Shown: piece after piece, positions 16,015-23,272 of the stretch
How the letters are laid out: each line of letters begins with the position of its first letter
How positions within the stretch are numbered: the first letter of the stretch is position 1
Assembly: GCA_016869285.1 (NCBI GenBank)
Contig: VGEN01000036.1
Location: 1 to 32,159 of the forward strand
Origin: Alphaproteobacteria bacterium
GTDB taxonomy: Bacteria; Pseudomonadota; Alphaproteobacteria; SHVZ01
Direction: 5' to 3'
DNA length: 32,159 nt
Notes under the pieces: generated by a model
Database searches by the model: none
Seen by the model: the letters and a program-made list of their open reading frames with translations, nothing else
What the model was told of the DNA's origin: nothing
Program-made: the position numbers and the translations under genes

Positions 16015-18744
16015 ATGATCAGGTTACGCGCCCGGGCTTCTTCCCTTCTCGCGGCGTTCATTTTCGTGACCTCAGGAGCCGGCGCTCAGGAGCGTGCGCC
16101 GCCGCCCTCGGCGGATCGCCAGGCCGCGACCGACCTGAACGCCCCGGCGGTCCTATCGGCGAAGTGCCTCACCAACCCCCTCCCAAGCACCCCGACCGGT
16201 GCCACCGCGACCTTCCAGGCATCGGATATCAGCCGCGCGAACTTCACGGCGGTCATCTGGCGGCAGCCTTGCGTTCACGATCCGAAGAAATCGGTCGTCC
16301 TGATGCGGGCGACGCCGAAGCCCTGCCATTCGGCCGCGGTCTGCGGCAGCGACTGGCGCATCGAGCAAGGCAACGCGATCGATACGATGCCGGCGTGGAT
16401 CAGAAGCGTCGGCATCCCGAGCGTGTGTTCCGATTTCTACGCGCCGACGACAGTCGCGCTCGACCCGAGGAACAGCCGCCTCGACGATCAGAAGGCCTTC
16501 TCGCTCTCGAGCTGGCGGCTCCGCGTCAGCCGCGTCGAGGTCGCCGCATATACGCCCAATCTCACGCTCCGGACCCTGACGGTCGAGATGGTCGGCAGCG
16601 GCCAGGGCCAGATCGTGAGCCAAGCCGCGGGCATCGCCTGCATGGCCGGCACCTGCAGCGTCGCCATTTTCCAGGACACGCCGGTCGTACTGACCGCGAC
16701 GCCGAAAGCCGGCTTCCTGTTCTCCGGCTGGGGCGGCGCCTGCCGCGACGCGGGAACCGCGACCAAGGCTCTGGTTACGATGACGTCGGATGCGACCTGC
16801 ACAGCGCGCTTCATGCCACCGCCTGTCTCCCCCGAGACCGGATGGTGGTGGTCGCCCGACGAGCCAGGCCGCGGCTACTCGCTCGAGCTTCGAAACGGGC
16901 GCCTGTTCGTCGCAAGCTACGACTACCGGAGCGACGGAGCGGCGACGTGGCATCTCAGCCAAGGGAGCTGGGACGGGTACGCGCTTTCGGCGACGCTGTT
17001 CGAGTATGGCGGCGGCCAGACCATCGGCGGCCTCTGGCGTCAGCCGAGCGAGCGCGGGCCGGTAGGCGTTGTCACGTTCCGCTTCTCGACGCCGACCCGC
17101 GGCACCCTGAGCTGGAGCGGCGGCCGCAGCGTCGCGATCGAGCGGTTCGCCTTCGCCGGCAACCGCGAGAACGCGCGAAGCGAGACGCCAGCGGAGCCGG
17201 CTCAGGCGACCGATGACGCGGTCCGCCTCCAGGCGCTTCGCGACGCGACGCTGTCGCAAGGTCTCCAGCGTGTCATCGTTCGGCTGCATGGAAGCGGCGT
17301 GCCTGCCGCCGAGGGACGGCGGGTCGAAGGAGCGCTCGCCCCGAGCGGCAGCCAGATCGTCTCCACCTTCCGCAGCTTGCCGATGTTCGTCGCCGAGGTG
17401 ACGACGGTTGGCCTCGATGCGCTGCTCGCCGACCCGTCGGTCGCGGCCGTGCATGCCGATGAATTCCGCTACACTTTTCTTGCCGATACCGTACCGCTCG
17501 TCGGAGCGCCCAGAGCCTGGTCCCGTGGCCATACCGGCAAGGGGCAACGTGTGGCCGTCCTGGATACCGGCATCGAGAGCACGCATCCGTTCCTCGCGGG
17601 ACGCGTCGTCGACGAAGCGTGCTTTACGACACCGATCCCGGCAATTGGAGTCCGCAGCTCCTGCCCCAACGGTTCAAGCAGCATGATCGGCGCGGGATCG
17701 GGTGCGCCCTGTGTGAGCCAAGCCGCAGGCTGCTATCACGGCACCCACGTCGCCGGCATCGTCGCCGGTGGCGGGAGCGGCGTTTCCGGCATCGCACCGG
17801 ATGCGCAGCTCGTCAGCATCCAGGTCTTCAAGATCCTGCCGGCGCTGTTCTGCTCCAGGTTCCAGCCCTGCGTCGGCGCGAGCGACTCCGACCTCATCCG
17901 TGCACTCGAGCATGTTCGCGACAGCGCGGCCCAACTGAACATCGTCGCCACCAATCTCAGCCTCGGCGGCGACTCCCACTCGAACTATTGCGATCATCTT
18001 CCGCACAAGCCGGTCATCGACCAGCTCCGCGCCGCGGGCGTCGCCACAATCGCCGCCGCCGGCAACGCGAAGGAGCGCGGCGCGGTCGCCGCACCGGCCT
18101 GCATATCGAGCGTCATTCGCGTGGGCGCCACCACGAAGCTCGACGTCATCCCTTTGTTCTCGAACGAATGGCGATTGCCGATGCTCCTGGCGCCGGGCCA
18201 TGCGGTCGTCTCGTCCCTGACGGGCGGCACCTTCGGAAGCCTCAGCGGAACCTCGATGTCCGCACCCCACGTCGCCGGCGCCTGGGCGGTCCTGCGCGGC
18301 GCCGCACCGAGCGCCGATGTCGCGACGATCCTCTCGGCGGTGACCCGGGCCGGAACAGCCGTCGCGAGCTCCTATACAGGCCGCTTCTATCCGAGGCTCG
18401 ATCTCGGCGGCGCGCTCGAAAGCCTGACCCAGGTCGAGACCGGCTGGTGGTGGAACGAGGCCGAGCCCGGCACCGGATACTTCGTCGAGATCAGCAACGG
18501 CGTGCTGTTCCTCTCCGCCTATGTCTATCGCGAGGACGGAAGCCCGGTCTGGTATGTCGCAAGCGGCAGCTACGCCCGCGGCGCGTTCCAGGGCACGCTG
18601 CAGGAATACAGCGCCGGATCGCCGCCGGGCGCGAGGATGATCGGCGATCGCGGCACCATCACGCTGCAATCGACCGGAGTCGGCTCAGCCCGCCTCACCC
18701 TGCCGAGCGGCCGTCAGGTGAGCTTGAGCCGGTTCAGCTTCTGA
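16015..18744 (+). CDS. Secreted S8 (subtilisin-like) protease with duplicated GWWW domains
   Basis: This 909-residue protein starts at ATG 16015 with GAGGGG just upstream. Order of parts: signal peptide (1-24, GAGA cleavage); an uncharacterised Cys-containing region (about 40-185); an InlB-B-like bacterial repeat (about 189-269, FLFSGWGGACRDAG); a Trp-rich domain opening ETGWWWSPDEPGRGYSLE (274-383); an I9-type prodomain-like region (about 400-495); the S8 catalytic domain; and a second Trp-rich domain opening ETGWWWNEAEPGTGYFVE (808-909). Catalytic residues are D517 (VLDTGIE), H575 (HGTHVAG) and S747 (GTSMSAPHVAG), with oxyanion Asn at 684, so the enzyme should be active. It sits as an island between fabD and a transporter, and its 3' end overlaps the convergent transporter gene by 11 bp. 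Confidence 0.88.
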   Translation: MIRLRARASSLLAAFIFVTSGAGAQERAPPPSADRQAATDLNAPAVLSAKCLTNPLPSTPTGATATFQASDISRANFTAVIWRQPCVHDPKKSVVLMRATPKPCHSAAVCGSDWRIEQGNAIDTMPAWIRSVGIPSVCSDFYAPTTVALDPRNSRLDDQKAFSLSSWRLRVSRVEVAAYTPNLTLRTLTVEMVGSGQGQIVSQAAGIACMAGTCSVAIFQDTPVVLTATPKAGFLFSGWGGACRDAGTATKALVTMTSDATCTARFMPPPVSPETGWWWSPDEPGRGYSLELRNGRLFVASYDYRSDGAATWHLSQGSWDGYALSATLFEYGGGQTIGGLWRQPSERGPVGVVTFRFSTPTRGTLSWSGGRSVAIERFAFAGNRENARSETPAEPAQATDDAVRLQALRDATLSQGLQRVIVRLHGSGVPAAEGRRVEGALAPSGSQIVSTFRSLPMFVAEVTTVGLDALLADPSVAAVHADEFRYTFLADTVPLVGAPRAWSRGHTGKGQRVAVLDTGIESTHPFLAGRVVDEACFTTPIPAIGVRSSCPNGSSSMIGAGSGAPCVSQAAGCYHGTHVAGIVAGGGSGVSGIAPDAQLVSIQVFKILPALFCSRFQPCVGASDSDLIRALEHVRDSAAQLNIVATNLSLGGDSHSNYCDHLPHKPVIDQLRAAGVATIAAAGNAKERGAVAAPACISSVIRVGATTKLDVIPLFSNEWRLPMLLAPGHAVVSSLTGGTFGSLSGTSMSAPHVAGAWAVLRGAAPSADVATILSAVTRAGTAVASSYTGRFYPRLDLGGALESLTQVETGWWWNEAEPGTGYFVEISNGVLFLSAYVYREDGSPVWYVASGSYARGAFQGTLQEYSAGSPPGARMIGDRGTITLQSTGVGSARLTLPSGRQVSLSRFSF

Positions 18745-19675
18745 GCGGCCCGAGCCAGCCGATCAGAGCGGTGACGGTCCCGATCGAGAGCACCGTCGAA
18801 ATCACGACGGAGGACACAACCGGCGCCTCGTAGACGCGGTAGCGGCTGGCGAGGACAAAGACATTGGCGCCGGTCGGCAGGCCCGCCGCCAGGATCGCCA
18901 CGCCCGCCGTCTCCGCCGTCAGCCCGAGCGGCTCCGCCATCAGCCAGACCAGCCCCGGCAGCGCCACCAGCTTCAGGACCAGGATGACCGCGGTCGGTCC
19001 CAGCGACCCAGCGAGCCTGAAACGGGCGAGCTGGGCGCCGAGCGCAAAGAGCGCGCAGGGAATGCCGGAAGCGCCGAGCAGAACCAGAAAGTCATCGGCA
19101 AGGCGCGGCAGATCGAGGCCGAGCGCGGCCCAGGCGAGCCCCGTCATCATCGCGACGATGATCGGGTTCTTGGCGGCGCCCTTGGCCGACTGGATCGCGG
19201 CCGCCTTGGCGCCGCCGCCGCGACCGCGGGCGATCTCGATCAGGACCGTGGTGAGCCCGATCAGGATCATCGCGTGGAAGCTGATGATCAGCATCAGCGG
19301 CACGAGCCCGGTCTCGCCGAAGCTCCGCACCACCACCGGAATCCCGAGCTGAACCGAGTTGCCGAAGGTACAGGCGAGCCCGAGCATCGCCGCCTCCTCT
19401 AGCCGCATCCGGAAGACGCGCAACCCGATGACCATGGCGACCGCGTAGACGCCGAGCCCGGAGCCGAAATAGGCGATGAGCACACCGGGATCGAGAGTCT
19501 GCCAATGGATGTTGCGCACGACCGAGCGGAACATCAGCGCCGGGATGGCGATGAAGAAGGTGAAGTCGGCGAGCCCGTTCACCCGGTCGCCCTTGATGAT
19601 CTCGAAACGCCCGACGATCCACCCCGCCAGCACCACGGCGAAGATCGGCAGCACGATCTCGAGAAGTCCGATCAC
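18734..19675 (-). CDS. AEC-family (auxin efflux carrier-like) transporter
   Basis: This 313-residue integral membrane protein has about ten hydrophobic segments in two blocks separated by a polar loop (about 150-165, ARGRGGGAKAA). The N-terminal LLEIVLPIFAVVLAGWIVGR and the central GNSVQLGIPVV are characteristic of the AEC (PIN-like) family. Proteobacterial members export or import small carboxylates such as malonate or malate, but the substrate cannot be read from sequence. The C-terminal block contains PTGANVFVLA, also conserved. The gene is the last of a minus-strand run but is not obviously co-regulated with the toxin-antitoxin pair upstream. Confidence 0.87.
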   Translation of the reverse strand: MIGLLEIVLPIFAVVLAGWIVGRFEIIKGDRVNGLADFTFFIAIPALMFRSVVRNIHWQTLDPGVLIAYFGSGLGVYAVAMVIGLRVFRMRLEEAAMLGLACTFGNSVQLGIPVVVRSFGETGLVPLMLIISFHAMILIGLTTVLIEIARGRGGGAKAAAIQSAKGAAKNPIIVAMMTGLAWAALGLDLPRLADDFLVLLGASGIPCALFALGAQLARFRLAGSLGPTAVILVLKLVALPGLVWLMAEPLGLTAETAGVAILAAGLPTGANVFVLASRYRVYEAPVVSSVVISTVLSIGTVTALIGWLGPLRS

Positions 19676-19682
19676 TTAAGGA

Positions 19683-20057
19683 TCAGACCCAGAGAAAGGG
19701 AACTTCATAACGCTGCAAGCGCCGATCGGCGGTGACAAGCGTAAGCCTCTCGACCTGGCACTGCGCGATCAGCATGCGGTCGAACGGATCGCGGTGGTGG
19801 AAGGGCAGGATCGCAACGCGCTCCATGTGGCGAAATCCGATCGGCAGCGGCTCGAAGTGACTCGCGACCAATCGCTCCTCGACCGTGCCGGACATCCGCA
19901 ACTTGCCCATGGACACCTTGATCGCGATCTCCCATGCGGTCGCCATGCTCACGAAGACGGATTCCGCGCCGCCGATTGCCGCGCGAACCTCCGGCGACAG
20001 TCGGGCCTCGTCGACACGCCACCAAAGGAAGGTGTGCGTATCGAGCAGCAGCCTCAC
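19683..20057 (-). CDS. vapC: VapC-family PIN-domain toxin
   Basis: This is a 124-residue PIN ribonuclease with all acidic active-site positions in place: D6 (LLLDTHTFLWW), E43 (ATAWEIAIK), the DPFDR motif with D90/D93, and D111 (VTADRRL). It belongs to the subgroup that pairs with Phd/YefM antitoxins. It should cleave specific RNAs, often tRNA or rRNA loops, when the antitoxin is degraded. Its ATG overlaps the antitoxin stop by four bases (20054-20057), so the two are translationally coupled. Unlike the remnant at 5345-5700, this pair appears intact. Confidence 0.9.
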   Translation of the reverse strand: MRLLLDTHTFLWWRVDEARLSPEVRAAIGGAESVFVSMATAWEIAIKVSMGKLRMSGTVEERLVASHFEPLPIGFRHMERVAILPFHHRDPFDRMLIAQCQVERLTLVTADRRLQRYEVPFLWV

Positions 20058-20308
20058 CTCGGATCGTCCTTGCCCTCGAATGCTTCGAGAATGTCGTCGG
20101 GGAGCGGATCGTCGAAGTCGGGCGCTATCCAGATCTTCCCTTTGTCGCCGCCGGGCACTCTGAGCGGTTTCTTCGGCTGCTCGAGCGCAACGAGCCTCGC
20201 CTTCGGCTTCCCGCCTTTGGCAATGACGATCTCCTCTCCCGCGGCGGCGCGATCGACCAGCGAAGAGAGCTTGGTCTTGGCTTCGTACAGATTGACCTTG
20301 GCGGACAT
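20054..20308 (-). CDS. Phd/YefM-family antitoxin
   Basis: This 84-residue antitoxin has the Phd/YefM N-terminal DNA-binding and dimerisation region (VNLYEAKTKLSSLVDRAAAGEEIVIAK, with KGGKPKARLV following). A Pro-rich and acidic C terminus (DFDDPLPDDILEAFEGKDD) should wrap the toxin. It neutralises the downstream VapC and represses its own promoter with it. No Shine-Dalgarno precedes the ATG. A -10-like CAGATT ends six bases before it, so the mRNA may be leaderless. A tandem direct repeat lies immediately upstream. Confidence 0.9.
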   Translation of the reverse strand: MSAKVNLYEAKTKLSSLVDRAAAGEEIVIAKGGKPKARLVALEQPKKPLRVPGGDKGKIWIAPDFDDPLPDDILEAFEGKDDPR

Positions 20309-20314
20309 AGGTGA

Positions 20315-20354
20315 AATCTGGCCCCTGGCCGCCAGTTGGTCAAGTTGGTCAACT
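20315..20354 (-). promoter_or_regulatory. Toxin-antitoxin promoter with tandem repeat operator
   Basis: On the plus strand, two head-to-tail copies of AGTTGGTCA (20334-20351) are followed by ACT, which makes AGTTG-GT-CAACT an inverted repeat (20343-20354). On the minus strand each copy supplies a TTGACC -35 hexamer. The antitoxin-proximal one is 17 bp from CAGATT (20315-20320), which would place the transcription start at or next to the ATG. The repeats are a plausible Phd-type operator. The end of the upstream NTF2-like gene (20354) touches this site. Confidence 0.5.
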
Positions 20355-20740
20355 CAGCCCTGCCGGACGGGTTCCGGGGTCATCGTCTGCCCGGCGACCC
20401 AAAGCCAACGGTCTCCCTCCTTGCGGAAAACGCAGAGCGACAGGTAGGTGCGATCCGCGGTCCCGCCGGGATGGATGAACCGGTCATGGAGGGTTATGGT
20501 GGCGACGGCGAAGCTGCCGTGGTCGACAACCTGAAGATCTTCAACGATCTGGTGGCCGAAGCTCCAGTCGACCGCAGCGCAGACCCGGTCGATATAGGCC
20601 TGCTTTTCGGACCTTCTGCCGCCGGAGCTGACATAAACAAAGGCCGGGTCCATGATCTCGGAAAGAATCTTGGACGATTTCGTTACGAGCCCCTCCGCCT
20701 TGGCCTTCAGAACCGCGGCGATCTCTTCGGTAACGCTCAT
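20354..20740 (-). CDS. NTF2-like / SnoaL-like protein
   Basis: This 128-residue protein has the size and pattern of the nuclear-transport-factor-2-like cone fold (DUF4440/SnoaL group). It has an N-terminal helix (TEEIAAVLKAKAEGL) and beta strands such as DPAFVYVSSGG, FAVATITLHDRF and RWLWVAGQTMTP. The start at 20740 has a GGAGAA ribosome-binding site; an upstream ATG at 20803 lacks one. Members are enzymes (isomerases, hydrolases) or ligand-binding proteins, and nothing here decides between them. It is divergent from rpsF and lies just upstream of, and on the same strand as, the toxin-antitoxin pair. Confidence 0.7.
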   Translation of the reverse strand: MSVTEEIAAVLKAKAEGLVTKSSKILSEIMDPAFVYVSSGGRRSEKQAYIDRVCAAVDWSFGHQIVEDLQVVDHGSFAVATITLHDRFIHPGGTADRTYLSLCVFRKEGDRWLWVAGQTMTPEPVRQG

Positions 20741-20763
20741 CGTTCTCCTCCGTTCCGCAGAAC

Positions 20764-20791
20764 TTGCCCCCGCCCGCGGCATGTGTATAGT
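20764..20791 (+). promoter_or_regulatory. Candidate promoter of the rpsF block
   Basis: TTGCCC (20764-20769) and TATAGT (20786-20791) are 16 bp apart. Transcription would start near 20798, leaving a leader of about 94 bases before the rpsF GTG. It lies in the divergent gap with the NTF2-like gene. The call is based on motifs only. Confidence 0.5.
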
Positions 20792-20797
20792 CCGCGC

Positions 20798-20891
20798 CCT
20801 CATAGCTCCTTGCCGGGTCCGCGTCGGGTCCGGCTAGGCCCGGTCGGCCATGGTGGCTCCGGGCCGCTAACAGCCAAAGGGAGAGACGACG
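20798..20891 (+). promoter_or_regulatory. Structured rpsF leader, possible S6:S18 autoregulatory element
   Basis: The leader is very GC-rich, with a near-direct repeat of GGGTCCG (20815-20821 and 20826-20832). A hairpin CGGCC (20845-20849) to GGCCG (20862-20866) has CTCCG in its loop region. Many bacteria control rpsF-rpsR through an mRNA leader bound by the S6:S18 dimer, featuring a CCG bulge. I infer that this could be such an element, but I cannot confirm the exact consensus by eye. Confidence 0.3.
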
Positions 20892-21338
20892 GTGGCGTTC
20901 TACGAGAACGTGTTCATCGCTCGTCAGGACGTCTCGACCACCCAGGTCGAGGCCCTGACCGAAGCGTTCAACACCCTGATCGAAGCGAATGGCGGCAAGG
21001 TCACCAAGAAAGAGTATTGGGGCCTGAAGTCGCTTTCGTTCCGGATCAAGAAGAACCGGAAGGGGCACTACATGCTCCTCAACATCGATGCCCCGGCGGC
21101 GGCGGTGCACGAGCTCGAGCGCAACATGCGCATCAACGAGGACGTGATCCGCTACCTGACCGTCCGTGTCGAGACCCTCGAGGAAGGCCCCTCGGCGATG
21201 ATGCAGAGCCGGTCCGACCGCGGCGATCGCGGCGATCGGGGTGACCGCGGCGGCTGGCGTCGCGATCGCGAGGACGGCCCGCGCGGCGACGGTCCGCGCC
21301 GCGACGATGGCGCTGAAGGGCGCGGAGGTGACGCATGA
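20892..21338 (+). CDS. rpsF: 30S ribosomal protein S6
   Basis: This 148-residue protein starts at GTG with a good AGGGAGAG upstream. Residues 1-100 are the S6 ferredoxin-like fold ([20 protein letters not shown], then [22 protein letters not shown], then YLTVRVETL). It binds the central domain of 16S rRNA as a heterodimer with S18. From about 108 the protein carries a long charged tail with repeated Arg-Gly-Asp units and a Gly/Asp/Arg-rich end. This is longer than in E. coli, where the tail is polyglutamate. First gene of the rpsF-rpsR-DUF2232-rplI group. The stop overlaps the rpsR ATG by four bases. Confidence 0.96.
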   Translation: MAFYENVFIARQDVSTTQVEALTEAFNTLIEANGGKVTKKEYWGLKSLSFRIKKNRKGHYMLLNIDAPAAAVHELERNMRINEDVIRYLTVRVETLEEGPSAMMQSRSDRGDRGDRGDRGGWRRDREDGPRGDGPRRDDGAEGRGGDA

Positions 21339-21628
21339 CCGGGATGCGTGAAGGCGGTCGCGGCGAAGGCCGCGGCGAGGGCGGCGGTCGCAGCGGCGGC
21401 GGCGGACGCCGGCCGTTCTTCCGGCGTCGGAAATCGTGCCCGTTCGCTCATCCGAGCGCGCCGAAGATCGACTACAAGGACATCAAGCTGCTGCAGCGCT
21501 TCGTCTCGGAGCGCGGCAAGATCGTGCCAAGCCGCATCACCGCGGTCTCGGCCAAGAAGCAGCGCGAGCTCGCCCAGGCGATCAAGCGGGCGCGCTTCCT
21601 CGCCCTCATGCCTTACGTGATCAAGTAA
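21335..21628 (+). CDS. rpsR: 30S ribosomal protein S18
   Basis: This 97-residue protein has the conserved S18 core [33 protein letters not shown]..., ending with [13 protein letters not shown]. The first 30 residues are an Arg/Gly-rich disordered extension not present in E. coli S18 (75 residues). S18 pairs with S6 on the platform of the small subunit. The ATG overlaps the rpsF stop (ATGA), which should keep the two at equal amounts. Many alphaproteobacterial S18 proteins carry a shorter extension; this one mirrors the Arg/Gly-rich S6 tail. Confidence 0.96.
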   Translation: MTGMREGGRGEGRGEGGGRSGGGGRRPFFRRRKSCPFAHPSAPKIDYKDIKLLQRFVSERGKIVPSRITAVSAKKQRELAQAIKRARFLALMPYVIK

Positions 21629-21653
21629 GGCAGGGCTCCCAAGGAACGCGCCG

Positions 21654-22592
21654 ATGGCGAGGTACTGGGTCATAGCGGTGGGCGCCGGCATCTTGAGCGC
21701 CCTCCTCTACCTTTCGGTTGCTCTCGGGCAGCCGAGCGCGATCCTGCTCGCCTATCTCGCGCAGCTGCCGCTGTTCGCGGTGACGCTCGGCATGGGAGGC
21801 CTTGCCGGAGCGACTGCGACCGGAAGCGCGTCGGTGGTCATCGCGCTCCTGCATAGCGCGATTGCCGGCGGCTTCTTCCTGATCGTCAGCGGCCTTCCGG
21901 TGGTGGTGCTCGGCGGCAAGGCCTTGCTCAACCGCCAGGATGCCGAAGGTAAGACCGAGTGGTATCCGATCGGTCTGCTGGTGTCCTGGATGGTCGGCAT
22001 AGGCGCCGGCGCCTTTCTCGTCGCAAGCGTCGCGCTCGTCGTGCTGACCGACGGCATCGAGCCTTCGATCCGCTGGTTCGTCGGCCAGGGCATCGCGCGC
22101 CTGCTTGCCGCCACGGCCGAAGCCGATCGTGCGCGCATCCTCGACCTCGTCGTCGCCTGGATACCGGCCGCAGTGGTGATGTCTTGGCTCGGCATGGTTG
22201 CGGTCAACGCCGCCCTGGCCCAGGGCCTTCTCATGTATTTCGGGCGTAACCTGCGCCCGAAGCCTGAGCTTGCGGATATCGAGCTGCCGCACCTGCTCAC
22301 TCTTGTGCTCGGCGTCGCCGGCGCAGCGGCGCTGCTCGGCCCGGACGGTATCGGCTTCGTCGGCCGGAACCTGTTCCTGATCCTGCTCGTGCCGTTCTTC
22401 TTTCTGGGCCTCGGTGTCGTGCACGCCGTCGCCCGCAAGTATTCGCCTCAGAGAATCTTCATCCTTGTCGCTGCCTATGCCGCCATGATCGTGCTCGGCT
22501 GGCCGGCGGCGCTGGTTGCAGGTCTCGGGCTGTTCGATCAATGGCTGGGGCTGCGCCGCCGCCTCGCGGCGGCTGCCGGTCCGGCGGAGTGA
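21654..22592 (+). CDS. DUF2232 family membrane protein
   Basis: This 312-residue polytopic membrane protein has about eight hydrophobic segments. An AAGGAA ribosome-binding site lies upstream of the ATG. It begins [20 protein letters not shown] and matches the DUF2232 family found between rpsR and rplI in alphaproteobacteria, and related to YybS-like proteins elsewhere. It is probably an energy-coupling-factor-like substrate-specific or other small-molecule membrane protein, but the function is unknown. No catalytic motif is visible. The conserved position among ribosomal genes suggests co-expression rather than a ribosomal role. It ends ten bases before rplI. Confidence 0.8.
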   Translation: MARYWVIAVGAGILSALLYLSVALGQPSAILLAYLAQLPLFAVTLGMGGLAGATATGSASVVIALLHSAIAGGFFLIVSGLPVVVLGGKALLNRQDAEGKTEWYPIGLLVSWMVGIGAGAFLVASVALVVLTDGIEPSIRWFVGQGIARLLAATAEADRARILDLVVAWIPAAVVMSWLGMVAVNAALAQGLLMYFGRNLRPKPELADIELPHLLTLVLGVAGAAALLGPDGIGFVGRNLFLILLVPFFFLGLGVVHAVARKYSPQRIFILVAAYAAMIVLGWPAALVAGLGLFDQWLGLRRRLAAAAGPAE

Positions 22593-22602
22593 GGAGTCAA
22601 CC

Positions 22603-23112
22603 ATGGACGTCATCCTCTTGGAGCGCATCGAGAACCTCGGCCAGATGGGCGAGGTGGTGAAGGTCAAGGCGGGATTTGCCCGCAACTTCCTTCTGCCGAA
22701 GAAGAAGGCGCTGCGCGCGACCAAGGAGAACCGCGAGGTCTTCGAGAAGCGCCGTGCCCAGCTCGAAGCCGATAACCTCAAGCGCAAGGACGAAGCCGAG
22801 AAGATCGGCAAGAAGCTCGACGGGCTCAAGATCTCGATCGTGCGCCAGGCGGCCGAAGGCGGCGCGCTCTACGGCTCGGTCAATCTCCGCGATATCGCCG
22901 ACGAGATCACAACGGCCGGCTTCACCGTGCAGAAGAGCCAGGTGATGCTGGCTCAGCCGATCAAGACAATCGGCGTGCACGAGGTGCGCATCTCGCTTCA
23001 TCCGGAAGTGAAGGTGACGGTCACCGTCACCGTCGCGCGCTCGACCGAGGAGGCCGATGCCCAGGTCGCGACCGGGGAAGCGCCCGCCGCCGAGGTTCCC
23101 GCCGCCGGCTGA
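22603..23112 (+). CDS. rplI: 50S ribosomal protein L9
   Basis: This 169-residue protein has the standard N-terminal RNA-binding domain ([19 protein letters not shown], then [14 protein letters not shown]). A long connecting helix (about 41-74) and the C-terminal domain with [13 protein letters not shown] follow. L9 binds 23S rRNA at the L1 stalk base and influences frameshift fidelity. The start is set by GAGGAG just upstream; a longer open frame begins inside DUF2232. A 20-residue Ala/Glu/Pro tail extends beyond the E. coli protein (149 residues). It ends 160 bp before dnaB, the largest gap in this block. Confidence 0.97.
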   Translation: MDVILLERIENLGQMGEVVKVKAGFARNFLLPKKKALRATKENREVFEKRRAQLEADNLKRKDEAEKIGKKLDGLKISIVRQAAEGGALYGSVNLRDIADEITTAGFTVQKSQVMLAQPIKTIGVHEVRISLHPEVKVTVTVTVARSTEEADAQVATGEAPAAEVPAAG

Positions 23113-23118
23113 CCGCGC

Positions 23119-23165
23119 TTATCCACATTCCCACAGCCTGTGGAAAAGATCGCTGTGGGAATGTG
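23119..23165. promoter_or_regulatory. DnaA-box and hairpin cluster upstream of dnaB
   Basis: A perfect DnaA box TTATCCACA lies at 23119-23127. A variant on the opposite strand, TGTGGAAAA (23139-23147, reading TTTTCCACA), follows. A perfect 14-bp inverted repeat (CACATTCCCACAGC at 23124-23137; its complement at 23152-23165) surrounds it, with a 14-base loop. The arms themselves contain ATTCCCACA-like weak boxes. As RNA it is a strong hairpin without a U-tract. It could act as a DnaA-bound control site for dnaB, as a partial terminator for rplI, or both. Confidence 0.6.
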
Positions 23166-23272
23166 ATGGGCAGCATTGCGAGGCCGGCAACCCGCAGGGA
23201 TCATGCCGGCCTTGCGCGTTCTGGGGGTAACCGGGCGCCATCACCGACTAGCCGGCGCCGAAAGGTCCGCGC

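Noticed and set aside
15963..17216. 417-codon plus-strand frame
   Set aside because: Out-of-frame shadow of the S8 protease gene, which has a signal peptide and intact catalytic motifs.
19683..20308. Toxin-antitoxin pair as a phage or island marker
   Set aside because: No integrase, att repeat or tRNA nearby; codon use is like the neighbours.
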